A stretch of DNA of 64,000 nucleotides from Streptomyces cinerochromogenes (GCF_014648635.1 NZ_BMRM01000018.1:1-64000), one strand, 5' to 3'; shown: positions 34,571 to 44,453, counted from the stretch's first letter. Program-made: numbers and translations. The notes: a model not told the origin generated them from the sequence alone.

Positions 34571-35593
34571 ATGGCCACTCGCCTCGGCCCGGCCGCCGAA
34601 GCCGACCTGACCACCGCCACCTCCTCCTCGGCAACCGCGCCACCGGTCCGGCTCTGGCTCCAGCCGACCGTGATCGCCCTGGTCGTCGTGGCGGCCTTCA
34701 TCGGCTGCTACGTCGGTCTGCAGCGCAACCCCCAGCCGCACCGGGTGCCGGTGGCTGTCGTCGGCCAGGAGCTTTCGGGCGAGATGAGCCAGGTCCTTGG
34801 TGACAGCGTCGATGTCCATCCTGTCGCCGACGCCGCCACGGGGCGCGCCGAGGTTGAGCGCCGCGATGTCGTGGCCGCGCTCAGTGGCCACGCGGACTCC
34901 GACCGGTTGCGCCTGGAGGTCGGCGGAGCCAACGGGCAGTCGACCACGACGGCCGTCAAGAGCCTGATCGGCGCCTATGCCCACGGGTCGGGCCAGCGCC
35001 TGACCACGGTGGATGTCGTCCCGTTCGCTCGGTTCGACTCGCGTGGACTGGCCGGGTTCTACCTGGCGTTCGGCGTCACACTGGCCGGCTTCGTCCTCGC
35101 CCAGAACGTTCTGGGTCTCGCGAACCATCTGCACCTGCACCACCGGTTCTGGCTGCTGTCCGGAGCCTCTGTGGCCATCGGCATCGTCGCCACCGTCATC
35201 GCCGGCCCCCTCCTCGGGGCGGTGCCTGCGCCGGTGATGCCGCTGGCCTTCGCCCTGACCCTGCTTGCCGCGGCAGCCGCGTTCACCACCAAGTTGCTGG
35301 GCACCTACCTCGGCCCGGTCGGCGTGCCCGTCGCCACCCTTTTGCTGCTCACGGTCGGCAACTCCACCAGCGGAGCGGCCATCGGCCCGGACCTCCTGCC
35401 CTCGGCCGCACACGCCGTCTCCGCCCTGCTGCCGCCGGGTGCGGCCGTTCGCGCCGTGACCGACCTGAGCTACTTCCACGGCGCGCAGGCGGTGCAGCCA
35501 TTGACCACCCTCGCGCTGTGGGCGGTGATCGCCGCCATTCTGGTGGGCGTGCGTCCCCGCCTGAGGCGGCGACGCACGCGGGTTACCACCTGA
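34571..35593 (+). CDS. ABC-2/YhgE-Pip-like membrane protein
   Basis: 340 residues. One N-terminal helix (VIALVVVAAFIGCYVGLQ), an extracytoplasmic domain of ~120 residues starting HRVPVAVVGQE, then five helices and a basic cytoplasmic tail. This is the layout of DUF3533/YhgE-type and ABC-2 permeases. No ATPase gene lies beside it, so it may act alone or with a remote ATPase. Efflux or envelope function under TetR control is likely. No better subfamily can be given. Confidence 0.75.
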   Translation: MATRLGPAAEADLTTATSSSATAPPVRLWLQPTVIALVVVAAFIGCYVGLQRNPQPHRVPVAVVGQELSGEMSQVLGDSVDVHPVADAATGRAEVERRDVVAALSGHADSDRLRLEVGGANGQSTTTAVKSLIGAYAHGSGQRLTTVDVVPFARFDSRGLAGFYLAFGVTLAGFVLAQNVLGLANHLHLHHRFWLLSGASVAIGIVATVIAGPLLGAVPAPVMPLAFALTLLAAAAAFTTKLLGTYLGPVGVPVATLLLLTVGNSTSGAAIGPDLLPSAAHAVSALLPPGAAVRAVTDLSYFHGAQAVQPLTTLALWAVIAAILVGVRPRLRRRRTRVTT

Positions 35594-35677
35594 CCCACGC
35601 TCGGGTGAAGGGCGTGCCGCAGGCATGGCACTACGGGCCCCCAGGGTCCTTCGCTTTTCTCAGGGCGGCTGTCGGCG

Positions 35678-36583
35678 TTAGCGAGTGAACAGCTCGGGGT
35701 TCTTGCGGACGAAGTCGGCTACTCCTCCGGCGGACCGCCCGGTGACCTCTGCCATGCCTTCTGCCTGGCGGTCATAGCGGCCGTCCAGGTGCAGGCGAGC
35801 CATGGTGGAGATGTGCTGACGTACATGAGCCGGCAGTTCCAGCGCTGCGAGATCGTTGTCCAGCCATTCCTGCAACGGGACGGCGGTGTAGTCGACCGTG
35901 TGGTGCAAAGCATCTGAAATCTCCGCGGCCAGGCCGACGACGTTCTGTGATCGGGGGCCGGTCAGCTCGTAGCTCCGGCCAATGTGACCGGCCGGATCGG
36001 CCAAGATCTCCTCGACAACCGCGGCAACGTCATCGGCCGCGATCGGGGAGGTTCGCGCCTCGCCGAAGGGCCACCTGATCACGCCGTCCTTGGCGATCGA
36101 GGAAAACACGGTCTGGAAGAGCGGGTTCTCCAAGAAGACGGTGGGCCTGACCTGAACCACGGGCAGGCCTGACCAGTCGAGAACCTGCTCGACCAGCCAC
36201 TGCTGTCGATGCTGGTGCGACTCGGAGCCGCTGGTGGCGTCCATCTCGGAGACGGTCAGCTGCGACATGTTCACGAACACCTCCAGCCTTCCGTAGGCGC
36301 GCGCGACCGCCGCCGTGGTCACGGCAGCCAGCAGATACTGGTCTGACACGGCCATGCCGAAAAACATCCGACCGCAGCCGTCGAGGGCGTCGGCGACATC
36401 ACGAGCACACGTCAGATCTCCGACCACGACCTCGGCGCCCGTCGCGCGCAGCGCCTGGGCACGGTCGTCATCCCGGCGCACCAGAGCACGGACCTGGAGA
36501 CCCCGGCGCCGCAGACCCTGGACCACGGTTCTGCCGACAGCCCCAACGCTGCCCGCAGCACCGGTCACCAGAATGGGCCGCAT
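35678..36583 (-). CDS. NmrA-like NAD(P)-binding protein (atypical SDR)
   Basis: 301 residues from ATG 36583; ATG 36607 is an alternative. N-terminal MRPILVTGAAGSVGAVGRTV is the atypical-SDR dinucleotide loop, followed by VRALVRRDDDRAQALRATGAEVVVGDLT. There is no YxxxK pair in the usual place. C-terminal part: VVQVRPTVFLENPLF and YELTGPRSQNVVGLAAEISDAL, as in NmrA and azoreductase-like proteins. Either an NADPH-dependent reductase or a redox sensor. Confidence 0.85.
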   Translation of the reverse strand: MRPILVTGAAGSVGAVGRTVVQGLRRRGLQVRALVRRDDDRAQALRATGAEVVVGDLTCARDVADALDGCGRMFFGMAVSDQYLLAAVTTAAVARAYGRLEVFVNMSQLTVSEMDATSGSESHQHRQQWLVEQVLDWSGLPVVQVRPTVFLENPLFQTVFSSIAKDGVIRWPFGEARTSPIAADDVAAVVEEILADPAGHIGRSYELTGPRSQNVVGLAAEISDALHHTVDYTAVPLQEWLDNDLAALELPAHVRQHISTMARLHLDGRYDRQAEGMAEVTGRSAGGVADFVRKNPELFTR

Positions 36584-36942
36584 GCCTGCTTCCGGGCTGT
36601 AGTCCATGTCGGCAGACTGCGGCCCGCAGGGCCAGGACGCAACCGGGGGGCGTTCTCCCAACCTTCGGGGGCCGGAACGGTGGCCGAAGTGACTACCGCC
36701 CGCGTGCGGAGCTGGCGCGGCAAGCTCTGGCGGCCGGGGCCGCAGCAGCTCTCGCACCGCGCTGATCCGTCAGCGAAGCGCTCATTGCGAGGTGAGGACC
36801 GGACCTGCCTGAACGTGTGGTGTCCGTCGCTGAATGAGACGGAAACGAGACGGCCGGACGTCCGCCGGACCAGGTGCGCTCCCCCATGCGAACTACGGGT
36901 ACGCCGGGGAACGGGCCGGACGCTGAGGCCAGCCCGTCGGGG

Positions 36943-37773
36943 TCAGGAACGGATGAACGCGAGGATGTCCGGGTTGAGGACCTCCGGGTGCGTCGACAGC
37001 ATCCCGTGCGGATAGCCCTCGTAGGACTTGAGGGTCCCGTTCTTCAGAAGCTTGACCGTCAGGGGTGCCGAGTCCTCGTACGGGACGACCTGGTCGTCGG
37101 TTCCGTGCGCGACGAGGACGGGCACCTCGATCTGCTGCAAGTCCTCGGTGAAGTCGGTCTCGGAGAACGCCGCAACGCACTCGTAGTGCGCGTTCGCCGC
37201 GCCCATCATGCCCTGGCGCCACCAGTTGTCGATCAAACCCTGCGACACCTGCGCTCCGGGACGGTTGAAGCCGTAGAACGGCCCCGAGGGAATATCGATG
37301 AACGTCTGAGCCCGGTTGCCGGCAACGCCCTCACGGAAGCCGTCGAAGACCTCCATCGGCAAGCCGCCCGGGTTGGCCTCCGTCTTCAGCATCAGCGGTG
37401 GCACCGCGCCCACCAGGACCGCCTTTGAGACACGGCCGGGCTTGGCGCGGGCGACGTAGCGGGCGACCTCGCCACCGCCGGTGGAGTGGCCGATGTGCAC
37501 GGCGCCCCGCAGGTCGAGTGCGTCGGTCAGGGTGGTCACGTCCGCGGCGTAGGTGTCCATGTCGTGGCCGGTCGCGGTCTGGGTGGAGCGTCCGTGGCCA
37601 CGGCGGTCGTGGGCGATGACTCGGTAGCCCTGCGCCAGGAAGAACAACATCTGGTTGTCCCAGTCGTCGGCGCTCAGCGGCCACCCGTGGTGGAAGACGA
37701 TCGGCTCCCCATCCCGAGGACCCCAGTCCTTGTAGAAGATCGTGGTGCCGTCGTCGGTCGTGACTGTACCCAT
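36943..37773 (-). CDS. Alpha/beta hydrolase, cofactor-free haloperoxidase-like
   Basis: 276 residues, the family length. Oxyanion region VFHHGWPLSADDW, then HDRRGHGRS, the nucleophile elbow GHSTGGGEVARYVARAKP with Ser97, the acid in VLVAHGTDDQVVP and the base in YEGYPHGML. The sequence closely follows bacterial chloroperoxidases F/L/T, which are serine hydrolases with side perhydrolase activity. The physiological substrate is unknown; ester hydrolysis is likely. It is a single gene. Confidence 0.92.
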   Translation of the reverse strand: MGTVTTDDGTTIFYKDWGPRDGEPIVFHHGWPLSADDWDNQMLFFLAQGYRVIAHDRRGHGRSTQTATGHDMDTYAADVTTLTDALDLRGAVHIGHSTGGGEVARYVARAKPGRVSKAVLVGAVPPLMLKTEANPGGLPMEVFDGFREGVAGNRAQTFIDIPSGPFYGFNRPGAQVSQGLIDNWWRQGMMGAANAHYECVAAFSETDFTEDLQQIEVPVLVAHGTDDQVVPYEDSAPLTVKLLKNGTLKSYEGYPHGMLSTHPEVLNPDILAFIRS

Positions 37774-38176
37774 CGCAGGTCCTCCGCTCGTCCAGGCACA
37801 CCCCAGCCACGGAGCAATGGGTGGGGGGGCACGCGGGACTTCACGCCCAGCGGGCGCGGTCCGGATGTATGGCCCACGTTACGCCCTGCCCCTGCGGGCC
37901 ACATCCGCAGCTTGTCGGCGTCCGCCAAGTCTCAGAGATGGCATCAAGCTCGCCCGCCCGTCGTGGTGGCTCGTGGCCCTGCTCCTGGGATCGGTCTCTA
38001 ACTTGTTGATGGTCAGGCCACGAGCAGAAGCGCCGCTCCCGGCATCGGGGCCGGCCGTACCCTCGCCCACCGCGGGCACCTCCCGTCCTCAGCGGGCCAG
38101 GTCCGCGCGCCCTGACCCAGATCGGTGCAACTCGGGGTTCGTGAAGCTTGCGGTCGTCAGGGGGTCGCGACGGCTT
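37774..38176. other. Intergenic, no gene seen
   Basis: About 400 bases between two minus-strand genes. No domain or clear hairpin. It should hold the hydrolase promoter. Confidence 0.4.
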
Positions 38177-39583
38177 TCAGGATGGTTCGGCTCGTTCATC
38201 AGCGTGGCCGCCGGATTGGCGGAGCTCCCCGATCCATCTCAAGGCGGACAGGGAGGGCATGAAGAAGTATTCGCCGCCGCGCAGCACGTTGAATGTCTGG
38301 ATGCCGTGGATGCGACGCCGCACCGGATGTTGCGGGATGGTGAACGTCGCCCCGTCCTCCTGCAGCCCGACGTTCGGATCGCGTTCGTCGCCCAGGTCCA
38401 TGAAGTTGCCGTTGTTGATCCACTCCTGCTGCAGGAACTCCATCGTGGCCATTGCCTTGGCGCTGAGGAAGATGAAGTAGGTGCCGCGTGCTACCTCGTC
38501 GTCCTGCTCCGAGGTCGCGTCAGGGTCGTAGGGTGCCCCGTAGGTCGTGCTGCGCCGGATGATCCGGTGAACGTTCACGTCGGCGAGTAGGGCCATCTTG
38601 GTGTCGCGCGGGTTCATGCGCCGCATGTGTGAGCCGAGCGGCACCTGCCGGCCGTGTGGATCCGCGGCGTAGGTGAAGTCGTTGTTCCGGCGCGCGTCCG
38701 CGCCGAGCGCTGGGTCGTCCTGCGTCGGGGCGAGCGTCAAGGGCGCGCCGCTGCGCCAGCGGCCCACCAGCTTCGCGGCGAGCAGTTCCCGCTCCTGCTC
38801 GGTCGGCGCGTGCTCGCGCAGGAACCGGTTGAACGTCCCGACGCGGGCCTGGTAGTTGCGCAGCCCGACGAAGGTGCCGTTGCGGCCCAGCACGTCCGGG
38901 CGGGGCATCGGCAGCGGCACGCCGGCCTCGCCGGGGTAGCCGAGGATGAATTCGCCGGCCTTGATCGGTGGTCCCTGGCCGGGCAACGAGTCGACGCCGC
39001 TGCCCTCGATGGCCGGCTGGCCGATCGAATCTTTGTAGCCCAGCGGATTGAGGTCGCCTGGCTGGGCGCCGAAGTCCTGCATCAGCATTACGGTGACGCC
39101 GGAGAACCCCTGATACTGCCGGCCCGCGGTCTCCATCGCGCGGCGCCACTTGTCTTCCGTGTCGCTGAAGATGCTGACCGCGATGTGGATCTCCCCGGTG
39201 CCGAAGGGCCTTTCCCAGTTCGTCGGGTCGTTGGGTCCGTAGTCCCGGAGCTTGTCGGCGCGTGCGGCCATCCCCACGCGGAATGCTTCGGGGAAGGACC
39301 GGAAAGAATCCTCCGGCAGGCCTAGAGCCACCAGCCCGGTGGAGCTGATGGCGATTGAGGTCCAGACGTCGCCGGCCTGCCACCAGTCGGCGGCGGAGTC
39401 GACATAGGGTGTCAGCCGCTGCACGAATTCGCGGCCGGCCTGGGCATCCTCCACGTGGAGCATGACGTGCGTGCCGTAGTAGGGCTCGGGCCGGTAGCGC
39501 AGCACCGTCGCCTGGATGTCGTCGAGCTCCACGGTGACGGGGGCACGCGGAAGGTCGCCTCCGAGGCGATCGACGAGCGGCAT
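38177..39583 (-). CDS. DyP-type haem peroxidase
   Basis: 468 residues; ATG 39583 has GGGGAGA upstream. The DyP distal motif GxxDG appears as GYKDSIGQPAIEG, with the catalytic Asp185 kept and the following Gly replaced by Ser. The proximal haem ligand is likely His319 in GSHMRRMNPRD. RGTYFIFLSAKAMATMEFLQQEWINNG matches the C-terminal domain of the larger DyP classes. It lacks a Tat signal, so it is cytoplasmic or encapsulated. It ends a three-gene unit with a catalase-like haem protein and an unknown protein, which suggests joint oxidation of one substrate or peroxide stress. Confidence 0.85.
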   Translation of the reverse strand: MPLVDRLGGDLPRAPVTVELDDIQATVLRYRPEPYYGTHVMLHVEDAQAGREFVQRLTPYVDSAADWWQAGDVWTSIAISSTGLVALGLPEDSFRSFPEAFRVGMAARADKLRDYGPNDPTNWERPFGTGEIHIAVSIFSDTEDKWRRAMETAGRQYQGFSGVTVMLMQDFGAQPGDLNPLGYKDSIGQPAIEGSGVDSLPGQGPPIKAGEFILGYPGEAGVPLPMPRPDVLGRNGTFVGLRNYQARVGTFNRFLREHAPTEQERELLAAKLVGRWRSGAPLTLAPTQDDPALGADARRNNDFTYAADPHGRQVPLGSHMRRMNPRDTKMALLADVNVHRIIRRSTTYGAPYDPDATSEQDDEVARGTYFIFLSAKAMATMEFLQQEWINNGNFMDLGDERDPNVGLQEDGATFTIPQHPVRRRIHGIQTFNVLRGGEYFFMPSLSALRWIGELRQSGGHADERAEPS

Positions 39584-39679
39584 GGCGTTCTCCCCACAAG
39601 AAACCGAGACGAGCCGGCTCACGGGGACACTCTCGCCGGGTGGCACGGCCGCACCCCGCAGACTGTCCGGGTGGCTGGA

Positions 39680-40312
39680 CTAGTCGCTGATCTTGTCCAG
39701 GAATTCTTCCAGCGCGTGGCCGACGCGGTTCAGCCGCCTGGTCTCCGCCACCGTCAGATCTGGATTCGCGACGTACCAGCCATCGGCCGGGATCTGGTAC
39801 TTCGCGATCCAGTCCTTCACCGACGGGCTGCGCGTTCCCGGCCATCCCACGCAATTGCACATAAACAGATCCAGTTCGTCCGGGATCTTCGTTGCGAAGT
39901 CGTCGATGTAGGGGTCCCACTCATCGTCGTAGGCGGTGCAGAAGAGCAGCTTCGTGTCGTTGTCAAGGAATACGAAGCGCATATCGTGGACGGTGCCAAC
40001 CCTGTCTGTGTCATCGAAGTTTCCGTCCCGCAGCTGCAGGAAGGCGCGCAGTCGCTCCGCTCCACCTTCCACGAACGGAGCGATCAGGGTGAGCTCCGAG
40101 ACCCTGCCCTGACGGCTGCCGACCCGGCCAGCGGATTCCATGCGCGTTCGCGGCTTCCCCACAAACGACGTCGCGTCTTTTCGGAGTACGTTCTCCAACG
40201 CCTGCTTTCCCACCTCCGGCGCGTCGGCGTAGAGCTCTCGCAGCTTCTGGATCTTCTGCTCCACGGCCTGATCGGGTTCCGGTGCGGTCGCTGTCCCTTC
40301 TCGCGTTGTCAT
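39680..40312 (-). CDS. Unknown protein between catalase-like and DyP genes
   Basis: 210 residues. An N-terminal helix (VEQKIQKLRELYADAPEVGKQALENVL) is followed by an alpha+beta part with SELTLIAPFVEGGAERLRAFL, TVHDMRFVFLDNDTKLLFCTAYDDEWDPYIDDFATKI and a final helical ETRRLNRVGHALEEFL. The repeated beta-alpha-beta order and aromatic strands suggest a ferredoxin-like or dimeric alpha-beta barrel, the fold also used by DyP enzymes; this is inference. It is in the same operon (116 and 96-base gaps) and probably a partner or substrate-handling protein. Confidence 0.7.
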   Translation of the reverse strand: MTTREGTATAPEPDQAVEQKIQKLRELYADAPEVGKQALENVLRKDATSFVGKPRTRMESAGRVGSRQGRVSELTLIAPFVEGGAERLRAFLQLRDGNFDDTDRVGTVHDMRFVFLDNDTKLLFCTAYDDEWDPYIDDFATKIPDELDLFMCNCVGWPGTRSPSVKDWIAKYQIPADGWYVANPDLTVAETRRLNRVGHALEEFLDKISD

Positions 40313-40428
40313 AGCTGTCCTGTCCTTTCGATCCGGTTCGATTCCTGCGCCCGGATAATGGCCACACGACCCACGGATGCGCCGCGGACCGGGTGGTTAC
40401 CGCCTGAGCCGGGCCCGTGGGCCTCTGA

Positions 40429-41550
40429 TCACGGCAACACCGAATCGGCGCTGGTCGGCTCGGTTTGCGGCTGGTGGTTGAGCGTCCGGCGGACCTTGGC
40501 CGACGCCGTGTAGATCCGTCGCACGTTCATGATTTCGCCCAGCGGGCGGTGAGCGGACGTGACACGCCACTGATTGAACGCGAGCGCGTCACCCTTCTCG
40601 AAGTTCTCGGGTCCCGAGATGTCCTGGCGCGGTAGATGCACGCGTCCCACGGTGACAAAGGGAGACAACTTTTCGGGCCATTCCACGGTCAGGACGTTCA
40701 CTGGCATCGCCGTGAGGTCCGTGCACAGCTGGACCTGAAGATCGAAATCGAATGGTCTCGCCTGTAGCTCGTCCGCCAGCGTCGGATAAAACACGTCCGG
40801 GCCAATCGTGAGGTCGAGATCACGATGGATCACGTGCGTGGCGCTCTCCGCGGCCGGCGCGACACGTATCTTGGCGATGTAGTCCCCATGACGTACCGCG
40901 CCCATGCTCCAGAACGTGGTGAGCAGCGGATTGCGCACATGCGTCTGCGTTACCAGCCTCACGATCGCGAATAGCTCGTCCCATGCCCACTCTTGCTGCT
41001 GCAGCTGGCCCTTGCCCGTGAGCACATCCGCCAGCAGCTCGTGGAGACCCGCCTTGCCGCGCGTCAGGTAGTCCTGCGCGTTGTTCGCGATGTCCTCGAT
41101 GAACAGGTAGTGTTTCGCTGTATTGCTGATGAAGATGGGATTATTTTTGAGCACGAGGTCGAAGGTGGTCGAGTCCGGCTCGTCTTCGACGAGTTTTGGT
41201 CCGTCGATATCGAATATTTTGATCGCGAAGCCAAGGCCGGGTCCGAGTTGTGCGTCCGTGCCCAGGTGGGTGGACGTGCTGGAGAAGCGAATCAGTGCGC
41301 CGTGGTGGCCCGGCTTGGCATAGATGCCCTGCGCATACGCCGCCGGCACATCAGTCAAGATCTCGACTTCTGCCTTGACCAGGCCGAATGACTTCGCGTG
41401 GGCGCCGCGGACGGCCCGCCCGGTGCCCTCGGTACTCGGCGATTCACGGCCCTTTTTCTCCCAGAAATCGATGATCTGTGCCAGCAGCTCGTCGAGATGG
41501 GGATCGATGGTCTCGATCTCAGGGGTATAGCGAACGAACTCGGATGACAT
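40429..41550 (-). CDS. Catalase-like haem protein (cAOS/SrpA-type)
   Basis: 373 residues from ATG 41550 with GGAGGAG upstream. The distal haem region RAVRGAHAKSFGLVKAEVEI holds His51; RFSSTSTHLGTD and GLGFAIKIFDIDG match the catalase core (RFS...DxxGxAlK); TTFDLVLKNNPIFI corresponds to the NxPvFf block. RRIYTASAKVRR near residue 347 gives the proximal Tyr. It is shorter than true catalases, as in coral allene-oxide-synthase-like and SrpA-type proteins that act on organic hydroperoxides. It heads a unit with a DyP peroxidase, so a fatty-acid hydroperoxide or other organic peroxide substrate is plausible. Confidence 0.85.
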   Translation of the reverse strand: MSSEFVRYTPEIETIDPHLDELLAQIIDFWEKKGRESPSTEGTGRAVRGAHAKSFGLVKAEVEILTDVPAAYAQGIYAKPGHHGALIRFSSTSTHLGTDAQLGPGLGFAIKIFDIDGPKLVEDEPDSTTFDLVLKNNPIFISNTAKHYLFIEDIANNAQDYLTRGKAGLHELLADVLTGKGQLQQQEWAWDELFAIVRLVTQTHVRNPLLTTFWSMGAVRHGDYIAKIRVAPAAESATHVIHRDLDLTIGPDVFYPTLADELQARPFDFDLQVQLCTDLTAMPVNVLTVEWPEKLSPFVTVGRVHLPRQDISGPENFEKGDALAFNQWRVTSAHRPLGEIMNVRRIYTASAKVRRTLNHQPQTEPTSADSVLP

Positions 41551-42578
41551 CTGTCGCTCCTCCAAGTCGGTCTCGCTTGTCCCGTTCGTTCAATGCTTGT
41601 GGCTCTGCTGAACTCCCGAGCAATATTTGGCGGCCAAGTACAGCCTTTGAGTACTGCTGGACTCGATGGTCCCGAGTGTGCCCGGCACTGTCGGCGACTG
41701 GCGGAGGTTGCCGCTGTTGATCCACTCTTGTCCGAGAACTATCCATCGCCTCGGCACTAACTCTGATCATTCATGCGCCCAGCAGACGGGAGGTGACCTC
41801 GTGCAGGTGATCTTTCGCTTGCCGATGTGAGTCCGGTCCGGGTACGGAGCACGCTGGGGCCCGGTCTTGAAACGGGTCAACTGCAGACTGGGGCAGTCGC
41901 CGAAGGCGCATCACCCGACCTGAGTTGCATCATTACGGTGTAATCATCGCATGCGTTGGGCAGGAGCGCGAGCCGTTCGAGGGCGGCGGTGATCTGTGCA
42001 CTACTTCGACGTAATACACGATTCGTTCCTGCCTCGCTATCTTGAGGTGCTGGCTCGCGACGCTCGAAAGGCGGCGGAGAGGCTCGATGAACACTCGGTA
42101 GAGATCGCGGCAGGTGTTGGGTACTCGGACTTTTCTGTAGGTCACCAAAATTTGCGGCCGCTAGAGCCCAATCACTCGTACGATCTAACTCAACCATGCA
42201 CGATACACATCGGCCGATTGTCCACTTCTTTAGCCATCTCGGTAGATAAATCTAGCGGTGAGATATCGAGCGCGCTCCTACCGGGTGCACCGGTGTTGGT
42301 CTCCCTGAGCGCACTGCCCGAGGAGGCCGCTGTCCGCGCCTGGATCGGCTCCGGGACCCGGCTGGTCCGCCAGGCGGCATCGCGAGCACGGCCAGATCGT
42401 CGGGCGTCAGCCGGTCGCGGTCGAGATCGCGCAGGGCGCCGTACGCCTCGGCCCAAGCATGGCGGGCCACCGCGTCTCTCGCCTGCTCGACGCAACGCCT
42501 GCGGGGTCGCGTGCTCACCGGCGATGATCTGCCGGCTCGCACCGGTACTCGAAGCAGGGCACCTCGCGCGGCAGCATC
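41551..42578. other. Gene-poor stretch of about 1 kb, lower GC
   Basis: No complete gene is supported. 41996-42290 (plus) and 41933-42148 (minus) are open but have mixed codon use and no known domain. 42000-42280 has AT-rich words unlike the neighbours, so may be foreign. A regulator fragment occurs near 42300-42510 (separate entry). Confidence 0.4.
42300..42510 (-). pseudogene. Fragment of a LuxR-type regulator N-terminus
   Basis: Minus-strand frame reads EQARDAVARHAWAEAYGALRDLDRDRLTPDDLAVLA, then in the next frame RDAAWRTSR. This matches the common opening of actinobacterial LuxR-family regulators with TPR-like repeats (A..AY..L...D....L.PDDLe.LA.AAWW). The remainder is absent. Confidence 0.45.
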
Positions 42579-43037
42579 TCAGGCCGACGCAGCCGACAAC
42601 ACCAGCTCCTCCAACTTGTCGAGACCCTGAGTCCAGCCCTCCTCGTGAAGAGCGCGGCGCCGCTCCGTGGCGAAGCCACCCTGGATGAAATTCAAATCGG
42701 TCGCCGTACCGCCGATATCGCCAAGCGACAGCGTCACCACTGTCTCCCGGTCCTCGGGATCGGGATCCTCCCACCGGAATGTGTAGGACAGACGTTCAGG
42801 AGGCTCGACCTCGAGGAACTCGCCGACCAGGTAGAACAGGTCGCCTTGCGGAGGCTGCATCGCGATCCGATACCCACCTCCTGGCCGAAGGTCGCTTTCC
42901 ACACTCGGGGTGGCGAACCCGTCAGGGCCCCACCACTTGGCCAGCTCCTCCGGTTCGGTCAAGGCCCGGAACACGACCGAGCGGGGTGCGCGGAGGACAC
43001 GCTGCATACGCAAGCTCAGCCCGCCATCGTGCGTCAC
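42579..43037 (-). CDS. SRPBCC/AHSA1-domain protein
   Basis: 152 residues from GTG 43037 (AAGGAGG seven bases upstream). AHSA1 pattern: MQRVLRAPRSVVFRALTEPEELAKWWGPDGFATP, GGGYRIAMQPPQGD, GEFLEVEPPERLSYTFRWEDP and the final helix HEEGWTQGLDKLEELV. These are hydrophobic-ligand binding or Hsp90-activator-like proteins; the exact role is unknown. The frame is open upstream into the IS element but that part is unrelated. Confidence 0.88.
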   Translation of the reverse strand: MTHDGGLSLRMQRVLRAPRSVVFRALTEPEELAKWWGPDGFATPSVESDLRPGGGYRIAMQPPQGDLFYLVGEFLEVEPPERLSYTFRWEDPDPEDRETVVTLSLGDIGGTATDLNFIQGGFATERRRALHEEGWTQGLDKLEELVLSAASA

Positions 43038-43158
43038 CAACGAACCTCCTTCGGCCGAAGGTGTCAGTGACCTTGACGGCCTGACAGAGCCGGACACCCA
43101 TCGGCTCGCCCGAGAAGTCGGCGCCCCTACGGGTGGGTCAGAAGATCGGCGTCTGCGC

Positions 43159-44078
43159 CTAGGTTCTGTCTCTTTGGTCAGCGTCGTGCCCAGATGAGGA
43201 TGGCGGCGAGGTGGAGTGCGGCCTGGTAGGCGATCGCGAGTTTGTCGGTCCGTGTGGCCAGGCCGCGCCACTGCTTGAGGCGGTTGATGCACCGCTCGAC
43301 GGTGTTGCGCTGCTTGTAGGAAACCGCATCAAGGCTCGGCGGGCGTCCGCCATGGCGGCCCCGGCGCAGACGGTGGCCGATCTGGTCCGACGGCTGCGGG
43401 ATGACCGCGCGGATCTGCCGGCGGCGCAGGTGGCCGCGGATCGCGCGGGACGAGTAGGCACGGTCAGCCAAGACCATCGTGGGGCGGGTCCGCGGCCGGC
43501 CAGGGCCGACCTTCGGCACCCGGATACGTGCCATCACCGTCTCGAAGGCGGGTGCGTCACCGGCCTGGCCTGCGGTGACAGCCAGGGCCAGCGGCCGTGC
43601 GTGACCGTCTGCGGCCAGGTGGATCTTGGTGCTCAGCCCGCCGCGAGAACGTCCGAGTGCGTGGTCGGCCGGCTCGTTGCGTCCTTCGGCCCCTTTTTGA
43701 GTGCTCCGGCGGCATGCTGGTGGGCCCGGACGACAGTGGAGTCGACCGACACGGTCCAGCCGATGTCGTCGACGGCGTCCGCTGCGGCGAGGACGGCGGC
43801 GAAGATCTTCTCCCAGGTGCCGTCGACGGCCCACCTGATGAGCCGCTTGTGAGCGGTCTGGAACGAGCCGAACTCGTCGGGGAGGTCCCTCCAGGGCGAG
43901 TTGGTGCGGTACTTCCACGCGATGGCCTCGAGCGTTCGACGGTGGTCGGCCCACCGTCGCCCGCGGACCGGATCAGCCGGCATCAGCGGTGCGATCCGGT
44001 CCCACATCGCATCAGTGATCACTAATCGGACTGGCACATCCGATCAACTGATGAGCCCACCAAAGAGACACGGCCTAG
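43159..44078 (-). mobile_element. IS5-family insertion sequence, complete
   Basis: CTAG is repeated at both edges (43159-43162 and 44075-44078), as at the 19 kb element. Imperfect inverted repeats follow: GTTCTGTCTCTTTGG on the left and, read inward from the right, GCCGTGTCTCTTTGG. The ~912-base body holds only a two-frame transposase. It is related to the 19412-21070 element but differs by many substitutions, so the two are not recent duplicates. Confidence 0.85.
43178..44037 (-). CDS. IS5-family transposase, probable -1 frameshift product
   Basis: Frame A (44037-43633): PVRLVITDAMWDRIAPLMP, YRTNSPWRDLPDEFGSF, and Asp in VSVDSTVVRAHQHAAGA. Frame B (to 43178): STKIHLAADGHARPLALAV, Asp in VLADRAYSSRAIRG, Glu in RNTVERCINRLKQW. 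The frames join at CAAAAAGGGG by -1, a typical programmed slip. All three DDE residues are present, so the enzyme may be active. Confidence 0.88.
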
Positions 44079-44453
44079 TCGTCGCACGCCAGCAGGCAGC
44101 GATGCCTGAGCAACTGCTCCCCCCCCGGACGCCGGCTCCGAGCCCGACACCCAGGAGCCGGAGGCCGAACCTCGGAAGGCGGTCGACGCGACGGCGCTGC
44201 GGGCGCTGAAGAGTCCCGCACCGACGTGGAGGCCCTCGACCCGGCGACGGTCAGTGAACTCTCCCTTGGTGAGTATCCGCCTGACGCAGCACGGGTCCGG
44301 GGCGGTGGGCGGTGCCCCCGAGAAGCGGTGACCAGGACGATGTACTCCTCCGTGGCGACCCGATCGACAGACACTCCTCGAGAGGGGCACGACGACAACC
44401 GCGCCGCTCCCAAATCGCTGGGATGGGCGAAGTGGCGTTGCCATACTGGCGCC
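44079..44453. other. Intergenic, no gene seen
   Basis: About 375 bases between the IS and the zinc-ribbon gene. Frames are short. No repeat or clear promoter stands out. Confidence 0.4.

Noticed and set aside
38520..39920. 466-codon minus-strand frame
   Set aside because: Shares the strand but not the frame of the DyP peroxidase gene and has no motif.
41933..42290. Overlapping small frames on both strands
   Set aside because: Neither shows a known domain or consistent codon use, so no gene is called; the region is recorded as gene-poor.
42579..43292. Fusion of the SRPBCC protein with upstream sequence
   Set aside because: The extra N-terminal part is an alternative frame of the IS5 transposase end; a good ribosome-binding site supports GTG 43037.
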